From an uncultured Bacillaceae bacterium (GTDB taxonomy: Bacteria; Bacillota; Bacilli; Bacillales; Amphibacillaceae), in contig CALAMD010000108.1 in NCBI GenBank assembly GCA_937925695.1, forward strand, positions 1 to 14,952: a stretch of 14,952 nt of DNA, read 5' to 3'. This document shows positions 1-6,508 of this stretch, in pieces; the first letter of the stretch is position 1, and each line of letters starts with the position of its first letter. The notes under the pieces were generated by a model. It worked only from the letters and a program-made list of their open reading frames with translations. It had not been told where the DNA came from and did no database searches. The translations under genes and the position numbers were made by a program.

Positions 1-2
1 AT

Positions 3-623
3 GAAGAAAATGCAGTACATATGCAGAGATATATGCGGGATCAATTTCCGTTTATTGGCTTGAAAGCTAAAGAAAGAAGAGAGCTTGCTCGGGAATTTAT
101 GAAAGAGGCACCATTCCATGACGAAAGTATGCCTGCCATGATTAAAGAACTATGGGCCTTGCCTGAGCGAGAATATCAAAATGTAGCTGTAGATTATTTA
201 GTAAAATTCAAACGCCATTTAACATTAGATCATGTGGATTTAATCGAGTTTATGATAACGACTAAATCTTGGTGGGATACGGTAGATGCCATTGCTTCTC
301 ATTTAGTTGGCACGTTATTTGCAAAATATCCAGCGTTGATTGAGGGCAGGGGCAACAAATGGCTGACCTCTAACAATATTTGGCTTCAACGATCAATGAT
401 ATTATTTCAGTTAAAGTATAAAAAAGAAACAGATCAAGCATTGTTATTCTCTACCATTAATCAATTAAAGGGGATCGATGAATTTTTTATTCAAAAAGCG
501 ATAGGCTGGGCGTTACGTGAATATTCAAAAACGAATCCTCGGGCTGTTGGGGAGTTTATTCAGAAAAACGAGTTGTCAAAGCTAGCGGTTCGGGAAGGTT
601 CTAAATACGTAAACATAGATTAG
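3..623 (+). CDS. alkD: DNA alkylation repair glycosylase, AlkD family (5' end cut by window)
   Basis: HEAT-repeat-like DNA glycosylase that, in its family, excises positively charged N3- and N7-alkylated purines in base excision repair. The frame is open to the left edge: codons before the ATG at 21 read EENAVH and align with family sequence, so that ATG is internal and about 17 residues are probably missing. Numbering from the ATG at 21, the visible protein holds the SWWDTVD segment (W85, D89), WLQR (R124) and GWALREY (W163). These correspond, by my recall of Bacillus cereus AlkD, to W109, D113, R148 and W187, so the active site looks intact. The C-terminus stops shortly after the last helix and is somewhat shorter than B. 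cereus AlkD (about 237 aa). The gene runs towards the convergent alarmone synthetase gene. I see no clear U-tailed plus-strand terminator after it. The family call is firm; substrate range is inferred. Confidence 0.93.
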   Translation, partial: EENAVHMQRYMRDQFPFIGLKAKERRELAREFMKEAPFHDESMPAMIKELWALPEREYQNVAVDYLVKFKRHLTLDHVDLIEFMITTKSWWDTVDAIASHLVGTLFAKYPALIEGRGNKWLTSNNIWLQRSMILFQLKYKKETDQALLFSTINQLKGIDEFFIQKAIGWALREYSKTNPRAVGEFIQKNELSKLAVREGSKYVNID

Positions 624-732
624 TAGGATTCCCAGGGTAAGTTGTGTTCTATCAGGAAAGATGGACGTCTTAGTTTGCATTTTAAATAGGACTTGCAAAG
701 GTTAGTTGGGTTCACTATGATTGACTCACTAT

Positions 733-795
733 AACAAAAAGAGAGTGTGTTTTTGTCTAAGCTCAGCAAAATGAGCCAAACATGACACACTCTCT
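733..795 (-). terminator. Intrinsic terminator of the alarmone synthetase gene
   Basis: An 11-bp perfect inverted repeat (740-750 with 785-795, AGAGAGTGTGT) encloses a second inverted repeat, GCTCA/TGAGC (761-765 with 772-776), flanked by TTTG/CAAA. Read on the minus strand, the outer stem is followed by TTTTTGTTAT. This is the arrangement of a rho-independent terminator just past the stop codon at 805. On the plus strand the stem is not followed by a T-run, so it should act mainly in the minus direction. Confidence 0.85.
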
Positions 796-804
796 ATCAT
801 TTGA

Positions 805-1560
805 TTAAGATAACTCTCCTAAGGTTTGTTTTTTTAGTTTTTCGAGAAAAGTAATCGGTAATTTTACTTGTTCATCGTCAAAGTTTAATGAATAATACTC
901 TTCTTCTTGTTTATGTTTTTGTTTATAAACATTAATTTCCTCATTTAGTTGCTCCATTTTAATATCTAACTCGGTAGCGATCGTTGCCGTTTCTTTCAAT
1001 TCATCGACAATCCTTTGAGGAATATCTTTATTATATTTATAGAAAATTTTATGTTCTAAGCTAGCCCAAAAGTCCATCGCAATTGTCCTAATTTGGATTT
1101 CAACCGGAATATTTTCAACTCGATCTGAGAGAAAGATAGGAATTTCGATAATCATATGAAGGCTTCGATAGCCATTTGGTTTAGGATGTTTAAAATAATC
1201 CTTTATCTCTAAAACTTTAATGTCTTCTTGTGTTTCTAACATGTTTTGAATTTTATAAATATCGGAGCGGAAGGAACAAGTAATTCTGACCCCGGCAATG
1301 TCTCTAATTTCTTTTTTGACTGCCTCAAGGGATAAGTTAATATTTTTTCGTTGAATTTTTTTGATTATGCTTTCAATTGTTTTCAACCGGGAACTAACAT
1401 GCTCAATAGGATTGTAATCATGTAAGTAGGTAAATTCCTCTCGTAAAATGTTGATTTTAGTGTTTACTTCATCGATAGCAAATTTGTAAGGCATGATAAA
1501 TTTAGACAATTCAACTCTAAATTTTTTTAATGCCTCAACGCCATAATGTTTCAATACCAT
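805..1560 (-). CDS. Small alarmone synthetase, YwaC/RelP (SasA) type GTP pyrophosphokinase
   Basis: Single-domain RelA/SpoT-type synthetase that makes (p)ppGpp by transferring pyrophosphate from ATP to GDP/GTP; no hydrolase HD domain is present. From the ATG at 1560 (251 aa), the synthetase core spans about residues 20-200, with RDIAGVRI (86-93), KPNGYRSLH (127-135) and EIQIRT followed by MDFWASLEHK (from 154). The early NPIEH and the YKFAID segment resemble Bacillus YwaC/RelP more than YjbM/RelQ. The ATG at 1560 is chosen over a TTG at 1572 because GAGGG lies 5 nt before it. After about residue 205 there is an acidic/basic tail of roughly 45 residues that the 210-aa B. subtilis YwaC, as I recall it, lacks. 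Transcribed alone from a good promoter, divergent from ilvD. In B. subtilis ywaC belongs to the cell-envelope-stress response, but the promoter here looks sigma-A-like. Confidence 0.9.
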   Translation of the reverse strand: MVLKHYGVEALKKFRVELSKFIMPYKFAIDEVNTKINILREEFTYLHDYNPIEHVSSRLKTIESIIKKIQRKNINLSLEAVKKEIRDIAGVRITCSFRSDIYKIQNMLETQEDIKVLEIKDYFKHPKPNGYRSLHMIIEIPIFLSDRVENIPVEIQIRTIAMDFWASLEHKIFYKYNKDIPQRIVDELKETATIATELDIKMEQLNEEINVYKQKHKQEEEYYSLNFDDEQVKLPITFLEKLKKQTLGELS

Positions 1561-1598
1561 ATTAACCCTCAATTCTTTTAATATCTTCCAACAATTCT

Positions 1599-1627
1599 AT
1601 TATAAGTTGATTTCTAGTGAATAACAA
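1599..1627 (-). promoter_or_regulatory. Promoter of the alarmone synthetase gene
   Basis: On the minus strand, TTGTTA (1622-1627) and TATAAT (1599-1604) are 17 nt apart, a near-consensus sigma-A promoter. Transcription would start near 1592 and give a leader of about 30 nt before the ATG at 1560. Confidence 0.7.
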
Positions 1628-1640
1628 TTGAATAAAGATG

Positions 1641-1655
1641 AACAATCTGTAAATT
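1641..1655. promoter_or_regulatory. Weak candidate CodY box between the divergent promoters
   Basis: The 15-mer AACAATCTGTAAATT matches 11 of 15 positions of the published CodY consensus AATTTTCWGAAAATT. It lies upstream of both the alarmone synthetase promoter and the ilvD promoter. ilvD is a classical CodY target in Bacilli. A four-mismatch AT-rich match can arise by chance, so this is a suggestion only. Confidence 0.25.
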
Positions 1656-1712
1656 ATATGGCTTGATATGGTACTTAACTAATATTCGAATCAGATTGAA
1701 TAGATAGAAAAA

Positions 1713-1740
1713 TTGAACTATAAGATAATTGTAGTATAAT
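1713..1740 (+). promoter_or_regulatory. Promoter of ilvD
   Basis: TTGAAC (1713-1718) and TATAAT (1735-1740) are separated by 16 nt, a good sigma-A match. The predicted start near 1747 leaves an untranslated leader of about 125 nt before the ilvD GTG at 1872. Confidence 0.65.
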
Positions 1741-1797
1741 AAAGAGAAACTCATTTGGAGAGCACTAGTAAAGCTTTCTGAATGATCCAAAAATAAT

Positions 1798-1828
1798 CCT
1801 TGCCCTTGAGCGTCAAAGTGGGCAATGG
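1798..1828 (+). promoter_or_regulatory. Bulged stem-loop in the ilvD leader
   Basis: TTGCCC (1800-1805) pairs with GGGCAA (1820-1825). Directly inside, TTGA (1806-1809) pairs with TCAA (1813-1816) across a GCG loop, with AGT left as a bulge. The hairpin is not followed by a T-run, so it is not an obvious terminator. No T-box consensus is present in the leader. A role in mRNA stability or regulation is possible but unproven. Confidence 0.4.
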
Positions 1829-1871
1829 TATATATTTTATTACGATTAAATCAAGTAAGAGGTGAAGGTCT

Positions 1872-3557
1872 GTGGGAAGAGAGAATGATATGCGGATAAG
1901 AAGTAAAGCACTAGATGGTGTCAATCGCGCACCTAACCGCGCGATGTTACGTGCTGTTGGTTTGACAGATGAAAGTTTTAAAAAGCCAATGGTTGGTATT
2001 GCTAGTACATGGAGTGAAGTCACACCGTGTAACGTACATATAGATGATTTGGCTAGAGCAGCTAAAAAAGGGGCAGAAGATGCCGGAGCAGTACCGTTAA
2101 TTTTTAACACGATTACTGTTTCCGATGGGATATCCATGGGAACTGATGGCATGCGTTATTCTTTGCCGAGCCGTGACTTAATTGCTGATTCAATTGAGAC
2201 AGTAGTTGGAGCAGAAAATTTAGATGGATTACTAGCTATTGGTGGCTGTGATAAGAATATGCCAGGTTGTCTGATTGCAATCGCTCGTTCAGAAGTACCT
2301 GCAATTTTTGTCTATGGTGGAACGATTCGACCTGGAAATCTAGACGGCAAGAAAGTTGACTTAGTATCTGTATTTGAAGGTGTTGGTCAGTTGAACGCTG
2401 GTCAAATCGATGAAGGCGAACTAACGCGAATTGAATGTAGTGCTTGTCCAGGACCTGGAGCATGTGGTGGTATGTACACCGCTAATACGATGTCCTCAGC
2501 TATTGAAGCGATGGGGATGAGTTTACCAGGCAGTTCTTCTAACCCGGCTACATCAGAAGAAAAAGAAGCTGATTGTGAAGCTGCTGGACATGCCCTGTAC
2601 AACTTAATGGAAAAAGGTATTTATCCAAAAGATATTATGACGAAAGAAGCCTTTGAAAATGCGATTACCGTTGTAATGGCTCTAGGCGGTTCAACGAATG
2701 CTGTTCTTCATTTACTAGCGATTGCCAGAGCGATTGGCGTTGATTTAACAATTGATGACTTCACACGAATTCAGAAAAAGACACCACATATTGCTGATCT
2801 AAAACCAAGTGGTAAATATGTTATGGATGATTTGCATAAAATCGGTGGTGTCCAGGCTGTGATGAAGTTATTGTTAGAAGCAGGCTATCTACATGGCGAT
2901 TGCTTAACAGTAACTGGAAAAACAGTGAGAGAAAATTTAGAAGATGCACCAGACTTGAAAGAAGGGCAAAAAATCATTACACCTTTAGATAAGCCATTAC
3001 GTAAGGATGGTCCATTAGTCATCTTGAAAGGTAACCTAGCACCTCGTGGAGCTGTGGCTAAGCTTTCAGGTGTTTCAGTGACAAAACATACTGGACCTGC
3101 CCGGGTATTTAACACTGAAAAAGAAGCAACAGAAGCGGTTACGAATAATGAAATTAAAGCAGGCGATGTGTTAGTCATTCGTTACGTGGGACCAAAAGGG
3201 GCACCAGGAATGCCAGAGATGCTATCCATTTCAGGGATTCTCGTTGGTAAAGGCCTTGGTGAAAAAGTTGCCCTCTTAACAGATGGTAGATTCTCAGGTG
3301 GTACCCACGGTCTTGTCGTCGGTCATATTGCACCTGAAGCCCAAGTCGGTGGACCAATTGCCTTAATTCAAGATGGCGATATGGTTACGATCGATGCTGA
3401 CAAACGAGAAATCACCGTAGCTATTTCAGAAGAAGAATTTGAAAAACGTCGTAAAGATTGGGTTGCTCCACCTTTAGAGAAACGTGGAATATTAGGGAAG
3501 TATGCCCATAACGTATCATGTGCCTCTATTGGTGCGGTGACTGATAATTTTGAATAA
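1872..3557 (+). CDS. ilvD: Dihydroxy-acid dehydratase
   Basis: Dehydrates 2,3-dihydroxy-isovalerate and 2,3-dihydroxy-3-methylvalerate to the 2-keto acids in valine, isoleucine and leucine (and pantothenate) synthesis. The 561-aa length is normal. Family motifs include TPCN (C53), GGCDKNMPGC (C126, D127, K128), CPGPGACGGMYTANT (C198) and a C-terminal LTDGRFSGGTHG segment. A cysteine at each of C53, C126 and C198 fits the [2Fe-2S] subfamily; the [4Fe-4S] enzymes of the E. coli type lack the first. That is inference from motif pattern. The GTG start at 1872 is chosen because GAGGTG (1859-1864) lies 7 nt upstream; an in-frame ATG at 1890 has a poorer site. The gene is flanked by its own promoter and terminator and no other ilv gene lies in the window, so it appears monocistronic. 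CodY control is plausible for this gene in Bacilli. Confidence 0.97.
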   Translation: MGRENDMRIRSKALDGVNRAPNRAMLRAVGLTDESFKKPMVGIASTWSEVTPCNVHIDDLARAAKKGAEDAGAVPLIFNTITVSDGISMGTDGMRYSLPSRDLIADSIETVVGAENLDGLLAIGGCDKNMPGCLIAIARSEVPAIFVYGGTIRPGNLDGKKVDLVSVFEGVGQLNAGQIDEGELTRIECSACPGPGACGGMYTANTMSSAIEAMGMSLPGSSSNPATSEEKEADCEAAGHALYNLMEKGIYPKDIMTKEAFENAITVVMALGGSTNAVLHLLAIARAIGVDLTIDDFTRIQKKTPHIADLKPSGKYVMDDLHKIGGVQAVMKLLLEAGYLHGDCLTVTGKTVRENLEDAPDLKEGQKIITPLDKPLRKDGPLVILKGNLAPRGAVAKLSGVSVTKHTGPARVFNTEKEATEAVTNNEIKAGDVLVIRYVGPKGAPGMPEMLSISGILVGKGLGEKVALLTDGRFSGGTHGLVVGHIAPEAQVGGPIALIQDGDMVTIDADKREITVAISEEEFEKRRKDWVAPPLEKRGILGKYAHNVSCASIGAVTDNFE

Positions 3558-3584
3558 GAATTGAGTGTTGTGTTTATCACCTGT

Positions 3585-3623
3585 CCTCGAATTGGATCAC
3601 ACGATCTAATTCGAGGTTTTTTT
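3585..3623 (+). terminator. Intrinsic terminator after ilvD
   Basis: A 14-bp stem (CCTCGAATTGGATC, 3585-3598, with 3603-3616; one G-U pair) has a 4-nt loop, ACAC, and is followed at once by seven T (3617-3623). It sits 27 nt past the ilvD stop. Confidence 0.95.
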
Positions 3624-3651
3624 CTGTAAAATGACGTATTTTGTTTTTAAA

Positions 3652-3681
3652 TTTACTAAGAGGGGAAAGATAACGTATAAA
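3652..3681 (+). promoter_or_regulatory. Probable promoter of the YusW-like lipoprotein gene
   Basis: TTTACT (3652-3657) and TATAAA (3676-3681) are 18 nt apart. The start would fall near 3688, just ahead of the AGGAGG at 3693-3698. The -35 is a 4/6 match, so confidence is moderate. A sigma-B-like reading (GTTTTT, 13 nt, GGGGAA) also exists here but is weaker. Confidence 0.4.
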
Positions 3682-3704
3682 TGACATCAAATAGGAGGCA
3701 ACAA

Positions 3705-4250
3705 ATGAGGAAATTTAGTTTTCTAATTATAATAGCGATCGTCGGTTTAGTAATCAGTAGCTGTGGAACGACGAATAATCAAAATGCAGATGACAATCAA
3801 GGGGCTGATTTTTCAAATACAGATAATGGGGTTGAAAATAATGAGCAATTAATAAAGGATTCACCTAATAATACTGAAAATATCACCTCAGAAAATAATC
3901 TTTCATCAGATGATATGCTTACCAAAATGGAACAACTTGATTATGTCGATTTTGAGTTGGCTGTGGAATATGATGAAGACCAGGAATTCGAAGTGAGCTT
4001 GGAACTTGATGATCACGGTGAAGTTGAAGCCGATATAGAGGACGATCTAAATGGTGTGAATCTATATGGGCAAGAGGCATTTGCCACGATTTATCCTTTT
4101 GTAGAGCAATTAACGATTACGCAAGATACTGCGAAAGATGAAGCGATTAAACAAGTGTTAGCAGTGTTTGGTCTTGAAGAAAATTACCGGGAATTTGAAT
4201 TAGAGATTACCTTTAATGATGGGACAAAAGTTGAGTTTGAAGATAGATAA
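3705..4250 (+). CDS. YusW-like secreted lipoprotein
   Basis: A 181-aa protein with an N-terminal lipoprotein signal: MRKF, a hydrophobic run at about residues 5-18, and a lipobox ISSC with the lipidated cysteine at residue 20. It should be anchored on the outer face of the membrane. Residues 22-70 are an Asn/Asp/Glu-rich, low-complexity linker. Residues about 78-181 resemble the B. subtilis YusW domain (DYVDFEL near the start, LNGVN, then a helix and a final charged strand with NDGTKVEFE). YusW has no established function to my knowledge. The ATG at 3705 is chosen over the one at 3681 because a perfect AGGAGG (3693-3698) lies 6 nt before it and the signal peptide then starts properly. The protein is strongly acidic, which would suit a halophile's exported protein. 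It is convergent with hisJ and probably unrelated to the histidine pathway. Confidence 0.8.
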   Translation: MRKFSFLIIIAIVGLVISSCGTTNNQNADDNQGADFSNTDNGVENNEQLIKDSPNNTENITSENNLSSDDMLTKMEQLDYVDFELAVEYDEDQEFEVSLELDDHGEVEADIEDDLNGVNLYGQEAFATIYPFVEQLTITQDTAKDEAIKQVLAVFGLEENYREFELEITFNDGTKVEFEDR

Positions 4251-4320
4251 TAGCGAATCGTCAGGCAAATTCCGTTCAGTACAAAGAATAGATTACTGCA
4301 ATAATTGCATTACTTGCACA

Positions 4321-4356
4321 AAAAAAGGTTTCAAGCCTAAGCCTGAAACCTTTTTT
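4321..4356. terminator. Bidirectional terminator between the YusW-like gene and hisJ
   Basis: GGTTTCA (4327-4333) pairs with TGAAACC (4344-4350), with a short inner GC/GC pairing, flanked by six A on the left and six T on the right. It therefore has a T-run in both directions and serves the convergent genes on both sides. It lies 4 bp from the hisJ stop. Confidence 0.93.
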
Positions 4357-4359
4357 CTT

Positions 4360-5160
4360 CTATATAAAGTCTTTAATCAAATGAAATGTAGGTTCTTGGT
4401 TCTTAAAGGACGTGATGTATTTAAAGCCAATTGAATCTAGTAATTGCAGTGAGGCATCAAAGTCATAAGCCAGTTCTGCTACACGGTGAGCGTCAGAACC
4501 TAATGTGATGATTTCACCGCCATGATCCTTGTACAATTTTAAAATATCCTTGCTTGGCATATTGTGAGGTAGCCCATAACGCACACCAGATGTGTTAATT
4601 TCAATTCCTTTTCCATCAGGAATGATTTCTTTAAAAATTTCGGAGATGATCTCATGAAAATTATTTTCCGGTTGGTTCGGAGTCGTATACCTTTTTACAA
4701 GATCAAGATGGCCTAAAATATTAAATGATTTAAACTGTTGGATACAAAATAATAATTCTTCGTAATACTTAGCGTAGGCTTCATCAAGGGAGCGATTTTT
4801 AAATAGGTCTCCTGAATGCAAGCCTTTTTTATCGACTGTATGGATTGAACAAATGACAAAATCAAAGGTTTCAGCTGTCATTAATTGATCATATCTATCT
4901 AGTAAATGTGGTTGTAATCCTAATTCGATGCCTTTATAAATTTCAATTCGATCTGCATATTTTTCTTGGTATGTGTTAATCGCTTGGTCATATTGCTGTA
5001 AGTCAAATTCAAACACAAAATCCTTATCCGGATATTCATAATCGATATGTTCCGTAAAGCAAATTTTCGTTAATTTCTTCTCGATGGCACCTTGAATCAT
5101 CTCTTCCATACTGACTGAACAGTCAGCTGAGAAATCACTATGCATATGGTAATCAAACAT
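4360..5160 (-). CDS. hisJ: Histidinol-phosphatase, PHP family
   Basis: Removes phosphate from L-histidinol phosphate, the eighth step of histidine synthesis. The 266-aa length suits the PHP-type enzyme. Metal-binding PHP motifs are present: HMHSD (H5, H7), FTEH (E37, H38), KGIELG (E79), SIH (H107), GHLDL (H151) and GSDAHR (D223, H225). These would hold a cluster of divalent metals. Start ATG at 5160 with AAGGGGG about 10 nt upstream. It stands divergent from the hisZ operon; because HisB here is only the dehydratase (no fused HAD phosphatase), a separate phosphatase is required and this gene fills the gap. Other PHP phosphoesterases share the fold, but the location makes histidinol-phosphatase the clear choice. 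Its promoter overlaps that of hisZ, suggesting joint control. Confidence 0.93.
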   Translation of the reverse strand: MFDYHMHSDFSADCSVSMEEMIQGAIEKKLTKICFTEHIDYEYPDKDFVFEFDLQQYDQAINTYQEKYADRIEIYKGIELGLQPHLLDRYDQLMTAETFDFVICSIHTVDKKGLHSGDLFKNRSLDEAYAKYYEELLFCIQQFKSFNILGHLDLVKRYTTPNQPENNFHEIISEIFKEIIPDGKGIEINTSGVRYGLPHNMPSKDILKLYKDHGGEIITLGSDAHRVAELAYDFDASLQLLDSIGFKYITSFKNQEPTFHLIKDFI

Positions 5161-5182
5161 ATAAAAATATCCCCCTTATATA

Positions 5183-5211
5183 TTGACATTTATATTTAAA
5201 AAGATTATGAT
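5183..5211 (+). promoter_or_regulatory. Promoter of the hisZGDBAF-IE-C operon
   Basis: A perfect -35 TTGACA (5183-5188), a 17-nt spacer and TATGAT (5206-5211): the best sigma-A match in the window. The start would be near 5218, giving a leader of about 65 nt that contains the palindrome at 5232-5251. Confidence 0.8.
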
Positions 5212-5216
5212 GTAAA
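5189..5216 (-). promoter_or_regulatory. Promoter of hisJ, overlapping that of hisZ
   Basis: On the minus strand, TTTACA (5211-5216) and TATAAA (5189-5194) are 16 nt apart. The two elements interleave with the hisZ -10 and -35, so polymerase cannot sit on both promoters at once. Confidence 0.55.
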
Positions 5217-5219
5217 TTA

Positions 5220-5258
5220 ACTTTACTTCGTCGCTTTATCACGATAAAGCGTTAAAGT
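5220..5258. promoter_or_regulatory. Perfect 20-bp palindrome, candidate his operator
   Basis: CGCTTTATC (5232-5240) and GATAAAGCG (5243-5251) form a perfect inverted repeat around AC. A second pair, ACTTTA (5220-5225) with TAAAGT (5253-5258), flanks it. The site begins about 14 bp after the predicted hisZ start point and lies upstream of the hisJ -35. The two-base centre suits a dimeric repressor better than an RNA hairpin, though an 8-bp RNA stem with a CACG loop could also form. A TrpR-like YerC/HisR-type regulator is one possible binder; that is a guess from pathway knowledge. Confidence 0.6.
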
Positions 5259-5283
5259 ATTTTTGGAAAGGCGGCGCTTTTAA

Positions 5284-6507
5284 TTGTATACAGATTATCG
5301 TGTTATTGATGAATATGTCAATGAATATCAAAAATTTGAAAAAGTGACTGAAACGATTACCCGTCGTTTTAAAACTTTTGGCTATAAACGAATTAAAACT
5401 TCTGCTTTTGAGAAGTATGATTTATATTCACAAGTAAACAGCTCGGTTAATAAAAATGAAATGATTAAAGTCATTGATTATACAGGTGATGTTCTTGTCC
5501 TAAGACCGGATGTAACCATTCCGATTACGAAAGAATTAGCCGAGTCTGAGTTGACTGACCAGCAAGAACTACGCTACTTTTACGTTCAGGATGTTTTCCG
5601 TCAACCTTTTGATCGACTTGAGACCATTGAAAGTACCCAAGCAGGGATTGAGTATTTTGGCAATCGCTCAGCTGAGGCGGACGCAGAAGTGATTGCCCTT
5701 GCTTGTCAAACGTTACATGATCTTGGTTTTACGGATATTAAAATAGAAATTGGTCATGCTGGTTTTTTTCAAGAGTTAATTTCTCAAATCAACCTCAACC
5801 CATTAGATTTACGAGAATTAAAACAAATGATTCAAGCGAAAAATCTAGTTGAGATCCGTCCGTTTTTAGATCGTTTACAAGTCGATCCTTCAGTCGCTCA
5901 AGTGATTGAACAAATTCCGTTATTGTATGGGGATCCGGTAGAAGTGGCGAAAAGAGCTCAAGAATTAATCATGAACGATCAGTTAACGAAGCAATTGTCC
6001 CACCTTATGGAAGTTTATGAAATCATTAAGATGTATGGTTTTGAAGATCAAGTCAATATGGATTTAGGCTTAATCAATCATATGGACTATTACTCTGATA
6101 TTATCTTCCAAGGTTTCATTGGCCAGTTTGGGCAACCTGTTTTAATGGGTGGACGCTATGATCATCTGGCGGATAAGTTTGGTGCCAATATTCCGGCGAT
6201 TGGTTTTGCTTGTGAGATTGACTCATTGGTCCAAGCGATTGGCGAACAAGGGACTGATCCAATCAAAACAGATGTATTAGTGATTTATGAAAAAGACGTA
6301 ATGGCAGAAGCTATTCAATTAACAAATCACTTAAGAGCAAGGGGATATAGTGTTGTAGCGAGTAAGAAGCGTAAGTCAACAACAAACCAAGACTTTCGTT
6401 ATCTCGTAGAAATGAATAAAGTAGGATACAAAGTAAACCAACAACAACAAACGAAGTCCTTTACAGAAATTGATGAACTCATTGAATTAATAGAAGGGGG
6501 CTGGTAA
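5284..6507 (+). CDS. hisZ: ATP phosphoribosyltransferase regulatory subunit
   Basis: Catalytically inactive paralogue of histidyl-tRNA synthetase that binds HisG-S and forms the active, histidine-sensitive first enzyme of histidine synthesis. The 407-aa protein keeps the class II synthetase-like core: RPDVTIPI (motif-2 region), QAGIEYFG, and GGRYDHLADKFG followed by PAIGFACEID (motif-3 region). A C-terminal part from about residue 330 ends in a Gln-rich stretch. The start is TTG at 5284, supported by AAAGGCGG (5267-5274) 9 nt upstream and by agreement of YRVIDEY with the family N-terminus. First gene of the operon; the stop codon is one base from the hisG GTG, implying translational coupling. 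Its presence explains why HisG below is the short form. Confidence 0.95.
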   Translation: MYTDYRVIDEYVNEYQKFEKVTETITRRFKTFGYKRIKTSAFEKYDLYSQVNSSVNKNEMIKVIDYTGDVLVLRPDVTIPITKELAESELTDQQELRYFYVQDVFRQPFDRLETIESTQAGIEYFGNRSAEADAEVIALACQTLHDLGFTDIKIEIGHAGFFQELISQINLNPLDLRELKQMIQAKNLVEIRPFLDRLQVDPSVAQVIEQIPLLYGDPVEVAKRAQELIMNDQLTKQLSHLMEVYEIIKMYGFEDQVNMDLGLINHMDYYSDIIFQGFIGQFGQPVLMGGRYDHLADKFGANIPAIGFACEIDSLVQAIGEQGTDPIKTDVLVIYEKDVMAEAIQLTNHLRARGYSVVASKKRKSTTNQDFRYLVEMNKVGYKVNQQQQTKSFTEIDELIELIEGGW

Positions 6508-6508
6508 T

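Noticed and set aside
372..377. Asn-Asn where B. cereus AlkD has Asp-Asn, first read as loss of the catalytic aspartate
   Set aside because: Counting residues shows the catalytic aspartate (D113 in B. cereus) is the one in SWWDTVD, which is intact here. The changed position is not the catalytic one.
712..732. Short direct repeat TCACTAT (712-718 and 726-732)
   Set aside because: Two 7-bp copies in an AT-rich spacer are expected by chance. No mobile element border or third copy is present.
1747..1871. T-box riboswitch in the ilvD leader
   Set aside because: The AGGGTGG-type T-box consensus and a following terminator are both absent.
1751..2152. Minus-strand frame of 133 codons over the ilvD start
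   Set aside because: It is antisense to the strongly supported ilvD reading frame and shows no family motif.
4216..4434. Plus-strand open frame of 72 codons
   Set aside because: It overlaps the end of the lipoprotein gene, runs through the bidirectional terminator and into the antisense of hisJ, and has no recognisable domain.
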